A stretch of 7,360 nucleotides of DNA from JADJLQ01 sp034439915 (GTDB taxonomy: Bacteria > Bacteroidota > Bacteroidia > Chitinophagales > Saprospiraceae). A program made the translations under genes and the position numbers. Where the stretch lies: positions 1-7,360 of the forward strand of contig JAWXBI010000179.1 of NCBI GenBank assembly GCA_034439915.1, read 5' to 3'. Under the pieces are notes generated by a model. That model was not told the DNA's origin and did no database searches. It saw nothing but the letters and a program-made list of their open reading frames with translations. Of the stretch, positions 1 through 6,412 are shown piece after piece. Position 1 is the first letter of the stretch. Each line of letters starts with the position of its first letter.

Positions 1-1
1 T

Positions 2-409
2 ACCATTATACCAACTCCAGGGAGTAAAGATCTCCATCTCGGAGTGTTTCATAAATTCCCCCAGGGTGCTTGCATACCAAACTGCTGTCTTACTGGCATT
101 GATGTTGTTGATACCCGTTTCTGTAACACCAAATGTCACCCCATGAATAGGACCAATGTATTGCTCCAGCCAAGCCATGCACCGATCAAAAATATATTCC
201 TTCGTCTGACTCTGGTCCCAGGAACCGTTCACATTTTTTACGCCGTTTGCCTCTGGATAGACATAATTTTTATCGAAATAAACACGATGATACTGCACCA
301 CTTCATGTGCTTTGTTGCTGCCCGGATAAAAATGGATATCGAGCACATCCAGTAAACTAACACCACTTACCGTCTGTTCTTCCGCTACACGCTTAATAAA
401 ATATTCCAA
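2..409 (-). pseudogene. C-terminal continuation of the GH44-like hydrolase, after the in-frame stop, cut by the left edge
   Basis: The frame of the upstream hydrolase stays open for 136 codons past the TGA at 410-412, with no further stop to the window edge. The translation begins LEYFIKRVAEEQ. It then shows LLDVLDIHFYPG, matching the GH44 LDVLD(I/L)HYYP motif, and FGVTETGIN, whose Glu (codon 119-121) fits the catalytic nucleophile position. It also has tryptophan-rich stretches such as FTPWSWYNG near the edge. This is clearly the second half of the same barrel, so the gene is split by a single codon. A TGG-to-TGA change is the simplest route, since a bulky aromatic before LEYF would suit a helix here, but that residue is a guess. 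The rest of the gene lies outside the window. Whether it is a true pseudogene, a read-through product or a sequencing error cannot be decided from the sequence alone. Confidence 0.75.
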
Positions 410-1225
410 TCAGGCATAATTCTTGCCTCCCGATGAAATGCCGTTAACCCAGTTATACCATTGCCACTCGTTGGCAGGCACCGGACCAACGAGTTTGATC
501 TCGGGATATCGTTCACGTACTTTCTTCGCAACGGCAAAATAACGTTGCATAAATTCTTCGGCAGACAATTGTACGGGCATCACATCGTCGTGCGTACCGT
601 GCCAGATTTCAGGTTCATTGTCCATGCTCCAATACTGCAGCTTCGATTTATCAAGCAATAACTTATTGAACCACTCATCAAGTATTAATGTCGTAGAGTC
701 AGCGGTCCAGTTTTCGAGGTATAGATTTGGATTGCCTTCGATCATAGCCTTGCTGCCGCCGGAGGTTTTGGGTTGACCTCCACCCGCGAGATTTTGATTT
801 ACTCCTTCCCACCACTTTGAACCGTTGTAGCCCCAGTCATTGAAGTTGGCGGTGTTTGTCCTGGCTGCCTTGCCAATCAATTGAAACGACCACATGCCTT
901 GGGCGTCCGGAATATTTTCTTGTAATGACCGTGCAGCATAACTCCAGTCGTTTGCATACACATTGTTATACCAGTCCGGGTGGCTTGAAATCTTTCTTCG
1001 CCAGTTATACTTCGTGCTGTTGTTCCCTCCTCCTTCGCGAAAAAATCTTAACTGTGCATCTTTTAATTTTGTCCATTCAGGCGTAAAGCCGCTTCCCGGA
1101 TTACCCGATAATGAATTGTTCCTCCCGCAGAGGTAGGGCGACACAGGATGAGTTTCTTTTGACAGATCGACCGTCACGGTAACCTGTGCTGAGATCGACA
1201 GCGAAAATGAGATCAACACATCCAA
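410..1225 (-). CDS. GH44-like glycoside hydrolase, N-terminal part ending at a premature TGA
   Basis: N-terminal two thirds of a secreted glycoside hydrolase, most like family GH44 (endo-beta-glucanase/xyloglucanase, acting on beta-1,4-glucans). Counting from the TTG at 1225 (271 residues), there is a hydrophobic leader ending in ISAQ (residues 11-14). A REGGGNNSTKYNW stretch (63-75) resembles the GH44 substrate-cleft motif with GGN and RYNW. The sequence MDNEPEIW (201-208) carries the expected acid/base glutamate Glu204. The frame stops at TGA 410-412, before the family's second half, which follows in the same frame. The fragment alone lacks the nucleophile and should be inactive. The start is uncertain: no ATG lies in frame. 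An ATG at 1242 reads MTRFF and would join this frame to give a good signal peptide if the T8 run at 1227-1234 had one more T or two fewer. The gene is divergent from the gene at 1452. The family call is from motif memory, not a search; another clan GH-A family is the alternative. Confidence 0.72.
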   Translation of the reverse strand: MDVLISFSLSISAQVTVTVDLSKETHPVSPYLCGRNNSLSGNPGSGFTPEWTKLKDAQLRFFREGGGNNSTKYNWRRKISSHPDWYNNVYANDWSYAARSLQENIPDAQGMWSFQLIGKAARTNTANFNDWGYNGSKWWEGVNQNLAGGGQPKTSGGSKAMIEGNPNLYLENWTADSTTLILDEWFNKLLLDKSKLQYWSMDNEPEIWHGTHDDVMPVQLSAEEFMQRYFAVAKKVRERYPEIKLVGPVPANEWQWYNWVNGISSGGKNYA

Positions 1226-1226
1226 T

Positions 1227-1234
1227 AAAAAAAA
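1227..1234 (-). repeat. Homopolymer T8 tract at the 5' end of the GH44-like gene
   Basis: Eight consecutive T residues on the minus strand lie just inside the apparent start of the hydrolase. The only nearby ATG (1240-1242) reads into this tract and, at the present length, hits TGA after nine codons. One extra T, or two fewer, puts the ATG in frame with the hydrolase and gives MTRFF followed by LLDVLISFSLSISAQ, a convincing Sec signal peptide. The run is therefore where the coding frame is lost, whether by mutation, slippage or a base-calling error. Confidence 0.55.
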
Positions 1235-1242
1235 CGAGTCAT

Positions 1243-1451
1243 ACCCGAAAATTTATGTTTCAAAATCTTAGTGCAAAATAGGCAGCTGAGTCGGGAATGA
1301 AGGCATGATTATGATTTAGAGAATTTAGTTGATTAAGGCAGCATTAATCCTTATATGGATCAAAGGTCTCATTCCCCGCCAGCGAAACCCCAATCTGAAC
1401 CATGTGCATCGAAAAATTTGGTAACTCCTAAAAAATCTTAATTTCATACCT
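1243..1451. other. Divergent intergenic spacer
   Basis: AT-rich spacer between the minus-strand hydrolase and the plus-strand gene at 1452; it should hold promoters for both. The best plus-strand candidate for a Bacteroidota -7 box is AAAATTTG (about 1413-1420), with one mismatch to TAnnTTTG and about 31 bp before the ATG. I saw no exact TAnnTTTG on either strand. No RNA gene or small ORF with supporting signals was found. Confidence 0.4.
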
Positions 1452-2072
1452 ATGAAACCTCAGTTATTAATCCTAATCCTTTTGTTTCCGATCTTCCTGT
1501 TCGCCCAGAACGGAAATAAAATGGGAAATAAAAATCAGTTTATCCTCTTCGACGTCGAATTCGCCTATACCAAACAAGACGCCGACTCTTCCAAACCTTC
1601 CAAATCCCATTATTATGTCACCGGCAATATGCTCAATACCAATCGCCCCAAAGACTGGACTGCACCGGTGGATTTCAGAAACGGCACCGTCCATATCCGC
1701 CTGGAAGTACTCGAAAAACCACCCAGCAACGAACTGACCACCTGGACCCTGTGTTATATCCCCAACAAAGGTCAAAAGAATAATTACGGATGTACCGGCA
1801 CGGGTTTATATGCGGATTCCGGGATTTATGAAAAGGATATTTCCATGACCTCATTTTGGGAAAATGAGTCCATCATCTGGTCAGAAGGCATCAAACAAAT
1901 GGACCTGGTGATTAAGGACAATAGTGGGGGCCAGGGACATGCTCACAAACGGTCTGACCATGAAAAGTTTTTTCCGACAAAAGTGCGAATATCCATGGTG
2001 CAGGTAGCAGCAGGGGCCGCTTATGACCCAGGCATGTTGCCCGCAAAAGCACTTTATGTCAGAGGTAACTAA
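1452..2072 (+). CDS. Secreted protein of unknown function, 206 aa
   Basis: I do not recognise a named family. The protein has a clear Sec signal peptide: Lys2, a hydrophobic stretch of about residues 4-17 and a likely cut after FLFA (Ala18), with Gln19 first in the mature form, typical of Bacteroidota. The mature part is about 188 residues and probably all-beta, with alternating hydrophobic strands such as VHIRLEVL (80-87) and KVRISMVQVA (177-186). There are two cysteines (101 and 114) that could pair in the periplasm. A His-rich loop GQGHAHKRSDHEKFF (160-174) could bind metal or a charged glycan. There is no lipobox and no transmembrane segment after the leader. The start is the first ATG and gives a compact leader. 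It lies head-to-head with the GH44-like gene, so a polysaccharide-related role is possible but unproven. Confidence is high that it is a gene and low for function. Confidence 0.8.
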   Translation: MKPQLLILILLFPIFLFAQNGNKMGNKNQFILFDVEFAYTKQDADSSKPSKSHYYVTGNMLNTNRPKDWTAPVDFRNGTVHIRLEVLEKPPSNELTTWTLCYIPNKGQKNNYGCTGTGLYADSGIYEKDISMTSFWENESIIWSEGIKQMDLVIKDNSGGQGHAHKRSDHEKFFPTKVRISMVQVAAGAAYDPGMLPAKALYVRGN

Positions 2073-2277
2073 AGTTTATGCACTGTTTAATACTTTGGTA
2101 TCGCCATAGAAGCATGATGGGAGCAAAGTGAAGGAGAAAGAAAAATGGTCTATTAATTAATTAACCTATTCTACGAGCAAGCTCAAACTAACAACGTTTG
2201 CTGCACCCCTTCCCACCAGCGTAATTAAAAATTAAATCCTTCTGTGCCATTCTGCGTTTCGGAGGCATCCTTTCCCT
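2073..2277. other. Intergenic spacer with AT palindrome
   Basis: About 200 bp of non-coding sequence upstream of the hydrolase promoter. It contains the 12-bp AT palindrome TTAATTAATTAA at 2153-2164. A weak AT-only inverted repeat (AAAGT and ACTTT arms, about 2072-2096) follows the stop of the preceding gene and is too poor to call a terminator. The frame of the next gene could extend back to an ATG at 2244, but the promoter at 2278 argues against that. Confidence 0.4.
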
Positions 2278-2285
2278 TAATTTTG
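2278..2285 (+). promoter_or_regulatory. Bacteroidota-type -7 promoter box TAATTTTG
   Basis: Exact match to the Bacteroidota sigma-ABfr -7 consensus TAnnTTTG. A TTTC at 2257-2260 sits 17 bp upstream and could serve as a weak -33 element (consensus TTTG/TTG). The ATG at 2295 begins only 9 bp after the box, so transcription would start about 5 nt before the codon. That gives a nearly leaderless mRNA and excludes the more upstream ATG at 2244 as the start. Confidence 0.55.
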
Positions 2286-2294
2286 CGGCCTCCA

Positions 2295-3098
2295 ATGCGC
2301 AGACTTTCTAAAATCCTCCTGGGCTTGTTGCTGGGCCTCATTCTGATTTACCTCGTGGGCTTCGGTATTATTTTCTCCATTCAAGACCGGTATATTTTCC
2401 AACGGCAAATCCTGGACTCCGGGTATACCTTCTCCCATCCGGCGGAGGAACTGAATATTCCTTCATCTGAAGCGATCACACTCAATGCGCTTTTGTTTAA
2501 GTCCCCCGATACGACCAAAGGGCTTATCTTATATTTCCACGGCAACAGACATTCACTGGAAAGATGGGGTCGGTATGCGGCTGATCTTAAGCACCTGGGT
2601 TATGATATATTGATGGTAGATTACAGGGGTTATGGCAAAAGCAGTGGCATTCCTTCTGAAACAGGGTTATATAAAGATGCAGAAGCAGTGTACGGCTGGG
2701 CCAAAAAAAATTATCCGGACGTACCTTTAATTTATTACGGAAGATCCCTGGGGACTGGTGTAGCCACCCATCTGGCCACCAAATACCTTCCACAAAAGTT
2801 GGTGCTCGAAACGCCTTTTGATGAACTTAAAAATGTGGTTCCCATCTATTTTCGATTTTTATTGCATATCCTTCCCTTAAGACATTCCTTCCTTAATAAT
2901 GACCGAATATCAAAAATAACCTGCCCGATTTTAATTCTGCATGGCAATCAGGACCACATTGTCCCATTATCATCGGCCCTTGGCCTCAAACCCTTGCTCA
3001 AACCGACGGATGTATTTGTAATAGTTCCAGGTGGAAGACACAATAATCTGTTACGTTTGGAAGAAGGAAAACGGGCAGTAACCGCGTTTTTGAACTGA
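2295..3098 (+). CDS. Membrane-anchored alpha/beta hydrolase (BEM46 / serine peptidase S33-like)
   Basis: Predicted serine hydrolase of the alpha/beta fold, close to the BEM46/ABHD13 group, tethered to the inner membrane with the catalytic domain probably outside the cytoplasm. Numbered from the ATG at 2295 (267 aa), residues 1-3 are MRR and about 7-28 form one transmembrane helix. HGN (82-84) supplies the oxyanion region. VDYRGYGKSSG (108-118) is the conserved strand-turn of this group. GRSLG (149-153) is the nucleophile elbow with Ser151. HGNQDHIVP (216-224) supplies Asp220, and GGRHN (246-250) supplies His249. All triad residues are present and the length is usual. An in-frame ATG at 2244 would add 17 residues without a helix or leader character and lies upstream of the promoter, so it is rejected. 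The substrate is unknown; esterase or thioesterase activity is more likely than peptidase. No neighbour gives a clear functional link. Confidence 0.88.
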   Translation: MRRLSKILLGLLLGLILIYLVGFGIIFSIQDRYIFQRQILDSGYTFSHPAEELNIPSSEAITLNALLFKSPDTTKGLILYFHGNRHSLERWGRYAADLKHLGYDILMVDYRGYGKSSGIPSETGLYKDAEAVYGWAKKNYPDVPLIYYGRSLGTGVATHLATKYLPQKLVLETPFDELKNVVPIYFRFLLHILPLRHSFLNNDRISKITCPILILHGNQDHIVPLSSALGLKPLLKPTDVFVIVPGGRHNNLLRLEEGKRAVTAFLN

Positions 3099-3129
3099 CC
3101 CCTGTCAACTGACCACTGACCACTGTCCA
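3095..3129 (+). repeat. Tandem heptanucleotide repeat (CTGACCA-like, five copies)
   Basis: Five contiguous 7-bp units fit the pattern CTG(A/T)C(C/A)(A/C). Units three and four are exactly CTGACCA; the others differ from it at one or two positions. The array begins one base before the stop codon of the alpha/beta hydrolase, and the TGA of the first unit is that stop. Degenerate copies (ACTGACA, AACTGG) may continue to about 3148. It resembles the short tandemly repeated repetitive sequences known from cyanobacteria and seen between genes in other large bacterial genomes. Confidence 0.75.
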
Positions 3130-3177
3130 CAATTTACTGACACAACTGGTATAGAAGTCTGAATTAAACTAACTTTA

Positions 3178-3185
3178 TAGTCTTG
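3178..3185 (+). promoter_or_regulatory. Candidate -7 promoter box TAGTCTTG for the mannonate dehydratase-like gene
   Basis: One mismatch to the TAnnTTTG consensus, 14 bp before the ATG at 3200, a spacing typical of short Bacteroidota leaders. A TCTG at 3158-3161 is a poor -33 candidate. If real, it would drive the four-gene cluster that starts here. No comparably good box was seen in front of the three downstream genes. Confidence 0.35.
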
Positions 3186-3199
3186 CAAAACATAAACGC

Positions 3200-4348
3200 A
3201 TGATGAAAAATAACAGAAGGAATTTTATCAAAAAAAGCGCTTCCCTCACGACTGCACTGTCTATTGGCGGATTGGGTCCTGCCCTGGCTGCTCCCGGGAT
3301 TGCCGATAAAAAGTTTAAAGAAAACTTTAAGGCTGTTGTTAAAGATGCCGGTATGCAAATGAGTGAAGCTTATTTCTCCGGTATGGATGAACGGAGGATT
3401 GCCTTTATGAAACAACTGGATGTATTGGGGGCCGTGGGAGGCATCAACCCCAAACTAAACACGACGCTCACCGATCTTAACCCCTGGGATCCCCAGGCAT
3501 TGACAGCTAATAAAGAAGCCTGGGAAAAAGCGGGATTAAAATTGAATGTCATTGAAGGCCCCCCTTCTCTGGGTACAAAAATCAAACTCGGCCTTCCTGG
3601 AAAAGATGAAGAAATCTCCAATTTTATCACTTTCATGAAAAACCTGAAACAATATGGGGATATCGATGTCATATGCTACAACTGGATGCCCGTGATCAGT
3701 TGGTACCGGACCAAAAAAGACCTGCCGGGCCGCGGAGGCGCTCTGGTGACAGCCTTTGATTATGAAGAGGTAAAAAATCTACCAAATACGGAATATGGGG
3801 TAGTCACCAAAGAAGATCTTTGGAAAAACCTGGAATACTTTCTTAAAGCGGTAATACCTGAAGCGGAAAAAATCGGAATGAAGCTGGCGATGCATCCGGA
3901 CGATCCCCAGGTCGATAGCATCAAAGGCATATCCAGGATTATGACTACGGTAGACAATTTTAATCGATTGGTCAATCTGGTCAAAAGCCCGTGCAATGGA
4001 GTTACCATGTGCCAGGGCAATTTTTCATTGATGGGTGCTGATATCCCCAGCCTGGTGAGAGATTTTGGAAAACGAGGCCTTATCCATTTTGTTCATTTTA
4101 GGAATGTCAGAGGGGGTAAGTTTAAATTTGAAGAAACTTTTCACGATGAGGGGCAGATCGATATGTATGAAGCTATGCAGGCCTATTATGATATTGGGTT
4201 TAAGGGGTCCATAAGACCAGATCATGTGCCTACCATGGCGGGTGACAGCAATGAAAAACCGGGTTACAGCAATATCGGTTCTTTATATGCTTTCGGTTAT
4301 ATGCGCGGCCTGATGCAGGCGATCAGCAATCATCCAAAAAAGAGTTAA
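3200..4348 (+). CDS. Tat-exported UxuA-type mannonate dehydratase-like protein
   Basis: Xylose-isomerase-like TIM barrel of the UxuA family (D-mannonate to 2-keto-3-deoxygluconate plus water, Mn-dependent). Length is 382 aa against about 394 for E. coli UxuA. The N terminus is a twin-arginine signal: Arg6-Arg7 in NNRRNFIKK, a weakly hydrophobic stretch (about 14-29), then ALAA. UxuA is normally cytoplasmic, so an exported version is notable. Family metal and catalytic motifs are present: HPDDP (His232), CQGN (Cys271), HFRN (His299) and RPDH (Asp341, His342). FHDEGQIDM (314-322), near the end of the barrel, also fits the family. The gene starts ATGATG; either methionine could be used (3200 or 3203). 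It is followed after 89 bp by two rraA-like genes in the same direction, suggesting one transcription unit. The UxuA fold is well supported; the exact sugar acid is not, because exported members may act on other hexonates or on oligomer-derived acids. Confidence 0.85.
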   Translation: MMKNNRRNFIKKSASLTTALSIGGLGPALAAPGIADKKFKENFKAVVKDAGMQMSEAYFSGMDERRIAFMKQLDVLGAVGGINPKLNTTLTDLNPWDPQALTANKEAWEKAGLKLNVIEGPPSLGTKIKLGLPGKDEEISNFITFMKNLKQYGDIDVICYNWMPVISWYRTKKDLPGRGGALVTAFDYEEVKNLPNTEYGVVTKEDLWKNLEYFLKAVIPEAEKIGMKLAMHPDDPQVDSIKGISRIMTTVDNFNRLVNLVKSPCNGVTMCQGNFSLMGADIPSLVRDFGKRGLIHFVHFRNVRGGKFKFEETFHDEGQIDMYEAMQAYYDIGFKGSIRPDHVPTMAGDSNEKPGYSNIGSLYAFGYMRGLMQAISNHPKKS

Positions 4349-4437
4349 TCTGACGGGGCTAAGAATTATTTTATAAATATTAAAATCAATAGTTATTTTA
4401 CTGGCTGACTATTTTCTAACTTTTAATTGTTGAATCC

Positions 4438-5370
4438 ATGATGAATAAAAAATTAGGTTTTTTCCTGGCAGTTCTATTGAGTGCATTTTATATCCAGGCA
4501 CAGCATATTGGTGCCTCTCCTGAATACATCAAAGCCCTCACGCCCGAATGGAAAGGTGAGCGGTCAACGGACGGTCGCCCCAAGGTGCCTGATATTGTAC
4601 TGGAAGCTTTGAAAGACGCTACGCTGGAGCAGATCTGGGGATACCTTGGTCGTAAAGGTTATCGCAACCAGGTGGAAAAAGACTGGGTCATTTTAAAACC
4701 CGGTGAAACCATGGTGGGTAGGGTAGTTACAGCCCAGTTTATGCCATCGCGCCCCGACCTGGACACTTTTGTACGTGCCCAGGGAAAAGCGGAAGGCCGT
4801 GCACAAAAAGGGGGGATCAATATCTGGCCTATTGATATCCTGACCAAAGGCGATATCTATGTAGCCGATGGGTTTGGAAAAATCAAAGACGGGACGCTGA
4901 TAGGATCCAGTTTGGGTAATGCTATCGTCGGCAAAACAGGAAAGGGAGTTGTCTTTTACGGCTCGGTAAGGGATATGCAGGAATTAAAAGATACCAAAGG
5001 GTTTAATGCCTGGGTTAAAGGCCACGATCCTTCCTTTATTCGGGATATGACCCCCACCGGGATTAATACACCGATTCGGATTGGGCAGGTTACTGTATTT
5101 CCGGGCGATGTCGTTTTTGCTAACGAATATGGGGTTGTTTTTATTCCCGCTTATTTAATTGAAGAGTTGGTTTCTAATTCAGTGATGGTAGGACTGCGAG
5201 ATGAATTTGAACGGCTGTTGCTCCAACAGGGTAAATATCCATCCGGGCAGATCCATGGGGATTGGTCGGAGGAAATAAAAAATGAATTCAGGACCTGGGT
5301 GGGCAAATACCCAAAACCCCTTGCAGTCACTCAAAAAGATATTGAAGCTTATCTGAAAAAGGGAGATTGA
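4438..5370 (+). CDS. Secreted long-form RraA / HMG-CHA aldolase-fold protein, copy 1
   Basis: Member of the RraA-like superfamily, which includes the RNase E inhibitor RraA and the divalent-metal 4-hydroxy-4-methyl-2-oxoglutarate/oxaloacetate-type aldolases. A Sec signal peptide (residues 1-21, ending YIQA, then Gln22) argues against an RNase-inhibitor role and for a periplasmic enzyme. At 310 aa it is about twice the size of E. coli RraA (161). The core spans about residues 85-245, with WPIDILTKGDIYVADGFGK (130-148), GSSLGNAI (156-163) and YGSVRDMQEL (174-183). Arg178, Asp179 and Glu182 form the R-D-x2-E motif known for metal and substrate binding in the aldolases. A family-specific N-terminal block has EWKGER and DGRPK (37-49). 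The C terminus has SGQIHGDWSEEI (269-280). The start is ATGATG. It has a paralogue immediately downstream. Fold assignment is strong; retro-aldol cleavage of a 2-keto-3-deoxy sugar acid is inference from family and context. Confidence 0.85.
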   Translation: MMNKKLGFFLAVLLSAFYIQAQHIGASPEYIKALTPEWKGERSTDGRPKVPDIVLEALKDATLEQIWGYLGRKGYRNQVEKDWVILKPGETMVGRVVTAQFMPSRPDLDTFVRAQGKAEGRAQKGGINIWPIDILTKGDIYVADGFGKIKDGTLIGSSLGNAIVGKTGKGVVFYGSVRDMQELKDTKGFNAWVKGHDPSFIRDMTPTGINTPIRIGQVTVFPGDVVFANEYGVVFIPAYLIEELVSNSVMVGLRDEFERLLLQQGKYPSGQIHGDWSEEIKNEFRTWVGKYPKPLAVTQKDIEAYLKKGD

Positions 5371-5374
5371 GTCC

Positions 5375-5402
5375 GGTAGCGGCGCAATTTATTCGCCGTA
5401 CC
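5375..5402 (+). repeat. Hairpin after the first rraA-like gene
   Basis: Inverted repeat with arms GGTAGCGGCG and CGCCGTACC around a 9-nt loop. The stem is 9 bp with a single bulged G at 5379. It begins 5 nt after the TGA stop. There is no T-run after it, so it is a poor intrinsic terminator. It fits better as a REP-like palindrome or an RNA-stabilising or attenuating stem between the two rraA-like genes. Confidence 0.5.
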
Positions 5403-5472
5403 CAGTTGATCAGGATTCACTTCCTTGATATATTAAATCGTTGTTAATTTATATTTTATCAATCAAACTACT

Positions 5473-6408
5473 ATGATGAAAATAAAAATCATTTCAATAA
5501 TTACTGTTTTGATCATTTTTTGTGTGGCTGGTCCATTGCATGTTCAGACTATATCTAAAGAAGAACTTACCTACCTGACCGGAGAATGGAAAGGAGAACG
5601 CTTTGCAGATGGACGCCCAAAAATCCCTGATGAATTATTGGTTAGAGCTAAAACAATTAATATCGATGATGCCTGGACAGTCTTAAAAAATGAAGGATAT
5701 CTCAATCAATACGAAGGGGGCTGGAAAATGGTACAACAAGATGTACCTGTAGTGGGTCGGGCCATGACTGCTATGTTTATGCCTAGTCGGCCGGATGTTG
5801 AAAAAAGGATTAAAGAACGGGGCACCAAGACCCAGGGAAGAAAAGGTAATACCAATGCCTGGCCGATTGAGACCTTGGTAAAAGGCGATGTATACGTAGC
5901 AGATGGTTTTGGAAAAATCGGGGGTGGTACCTTAATGGGCTCTACACTGGCGACTTCTATATACAGTAAATCCGGAAATGGCGTCGTGTTTAATGGAGCA
6001 TCCCGAGACCTTCAGGAAATTCAGGAGATCAATGGATTTAATGCCTTTGTCCGCGATTTTCATCCATCCTTCCTCGAAGAAATGGTATTGATGGGACTCA
6101 ATACCCCTGTGCGCATAGGTAATGTAATGGTCCTGCCCGGCGATTTGGTGATTGCCCGCCGTGAAGGGGTGTTATTTGTCCCTGCTCATATGGCTGATCA
6201 GGTGGTCACTACAGCAGAATTTGTAATACGCAAGGATAAATTTGGTTACGAAATGGTAAAGACAGCTAAATACTCCACCGGCCAGATCGACAGTCAATGG
6301 ACCGAAGAAATCAAAGCTGAATTTTTAAAGTTTCTCGATCAGCATCCGGAATTTGGTAAGATGACCAAAGCAGAATTGGATAAGGTGATGAGTAAAAGGA
6401 CATGGTAG
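5473..6408 (+). CDS. Secreted long-form RraA / HMG-CHA aldolase-fold protein, copy 2
   Basis: Paralogue of the preceding gene, 311 aa, almost colinear with it. By eye about half of the residues agree and only one or two single-residue gaps are needed. Shared blocks are GEWKGER and DGRPK (37-50), VGRAMTAMFMPSRPD (94-108), WPIETLVKGDVYVADGFGK (130-148), FNGASRDLQEI (173-183) and STGQIDSQWTEEI (268-280). Arg178, Asp179 and Glu182 fall at the same numbers as in copy 1, so the metal/substrate site is kept in both. Differences include NGAS for YGSV in front of Arg-Asp, GSTLATSI for GSSLGNAI, and a longer charged C-terminal tail (296-311). The hydrophobic leader (about 3-25) is a Sec signal; FC at 16-17 does not make a lipobox. 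The start is ATGATG. The two may form a hetero-oligomer, since RraA-fold proteins are ring-shaped trimers, or take different substrates; both ideas are inference. Confidence 0.85.
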   Translation: MMKIKIISIITVLIIFCVAGPLHVQTISKEELTYLTGEWKGERFADGRPKIPDELLVRAKTINIDDAWTVLKNEGYLNQYEGGWKMVQQDVPVVGRAMTAMFMPSRPDVEKRIKERGTKTQGRKGNTNAWPIETLVKGDVYVADGFGKIGGGTLMGSTLATSIYSKSGNGVVFNGASRDLQEIQEINGFNAFVRDFHPSFLEEMVLMGLNTPVRIGNVMVLPGDLVIARREGVLFVPAHMADQVVTTAEFVIRKDKFGYEMVKTAKYSTGQIDSQWTEEIKAEFLKFLDQHPEFGKMTKAELDKVMSKRTW

Positions 6409-6412
6409 GTTA

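Noticed and set aside
44..355. Plus-strand ORF of 103 codons
   Set aside because: It lies opposite the GH44-like continuation, which has recognisable catalytic motifs; the plus-strand product has no leader, motif or promoter.
410..412. Alternative genetic code with TGA as tryptophan
   Set aside because: TGA ends the alpha/beta hydrolase and the first rraA-like gene, and tryptophan is encoded by TGG throughout the window.
2072..2096. Terminator after the secreted protein gene
   Set aside because: The inverted repeat has AT-only arms with a bulge and no GC core, too weak to support.
2244..2294. Upstream ATG extension of the alpha/beta hydrolase
   Set aside because: It adds 17 residues with no domain or signal character and lies before a good promoter box at 2278-2285.
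3095..3129. CRISPR-like repeat
   Set aside because: Units are 7 bp, contiguous and without spacers; this is a simple tandem repeat.
5473..5545. Lipoprotein signal around Cys17 in the second RraA-like protein
   Set aside because: The residues before Cys are IIF, which does not fit a lipobox because a small residue is needed at -1; a plain Sec leader fits better.
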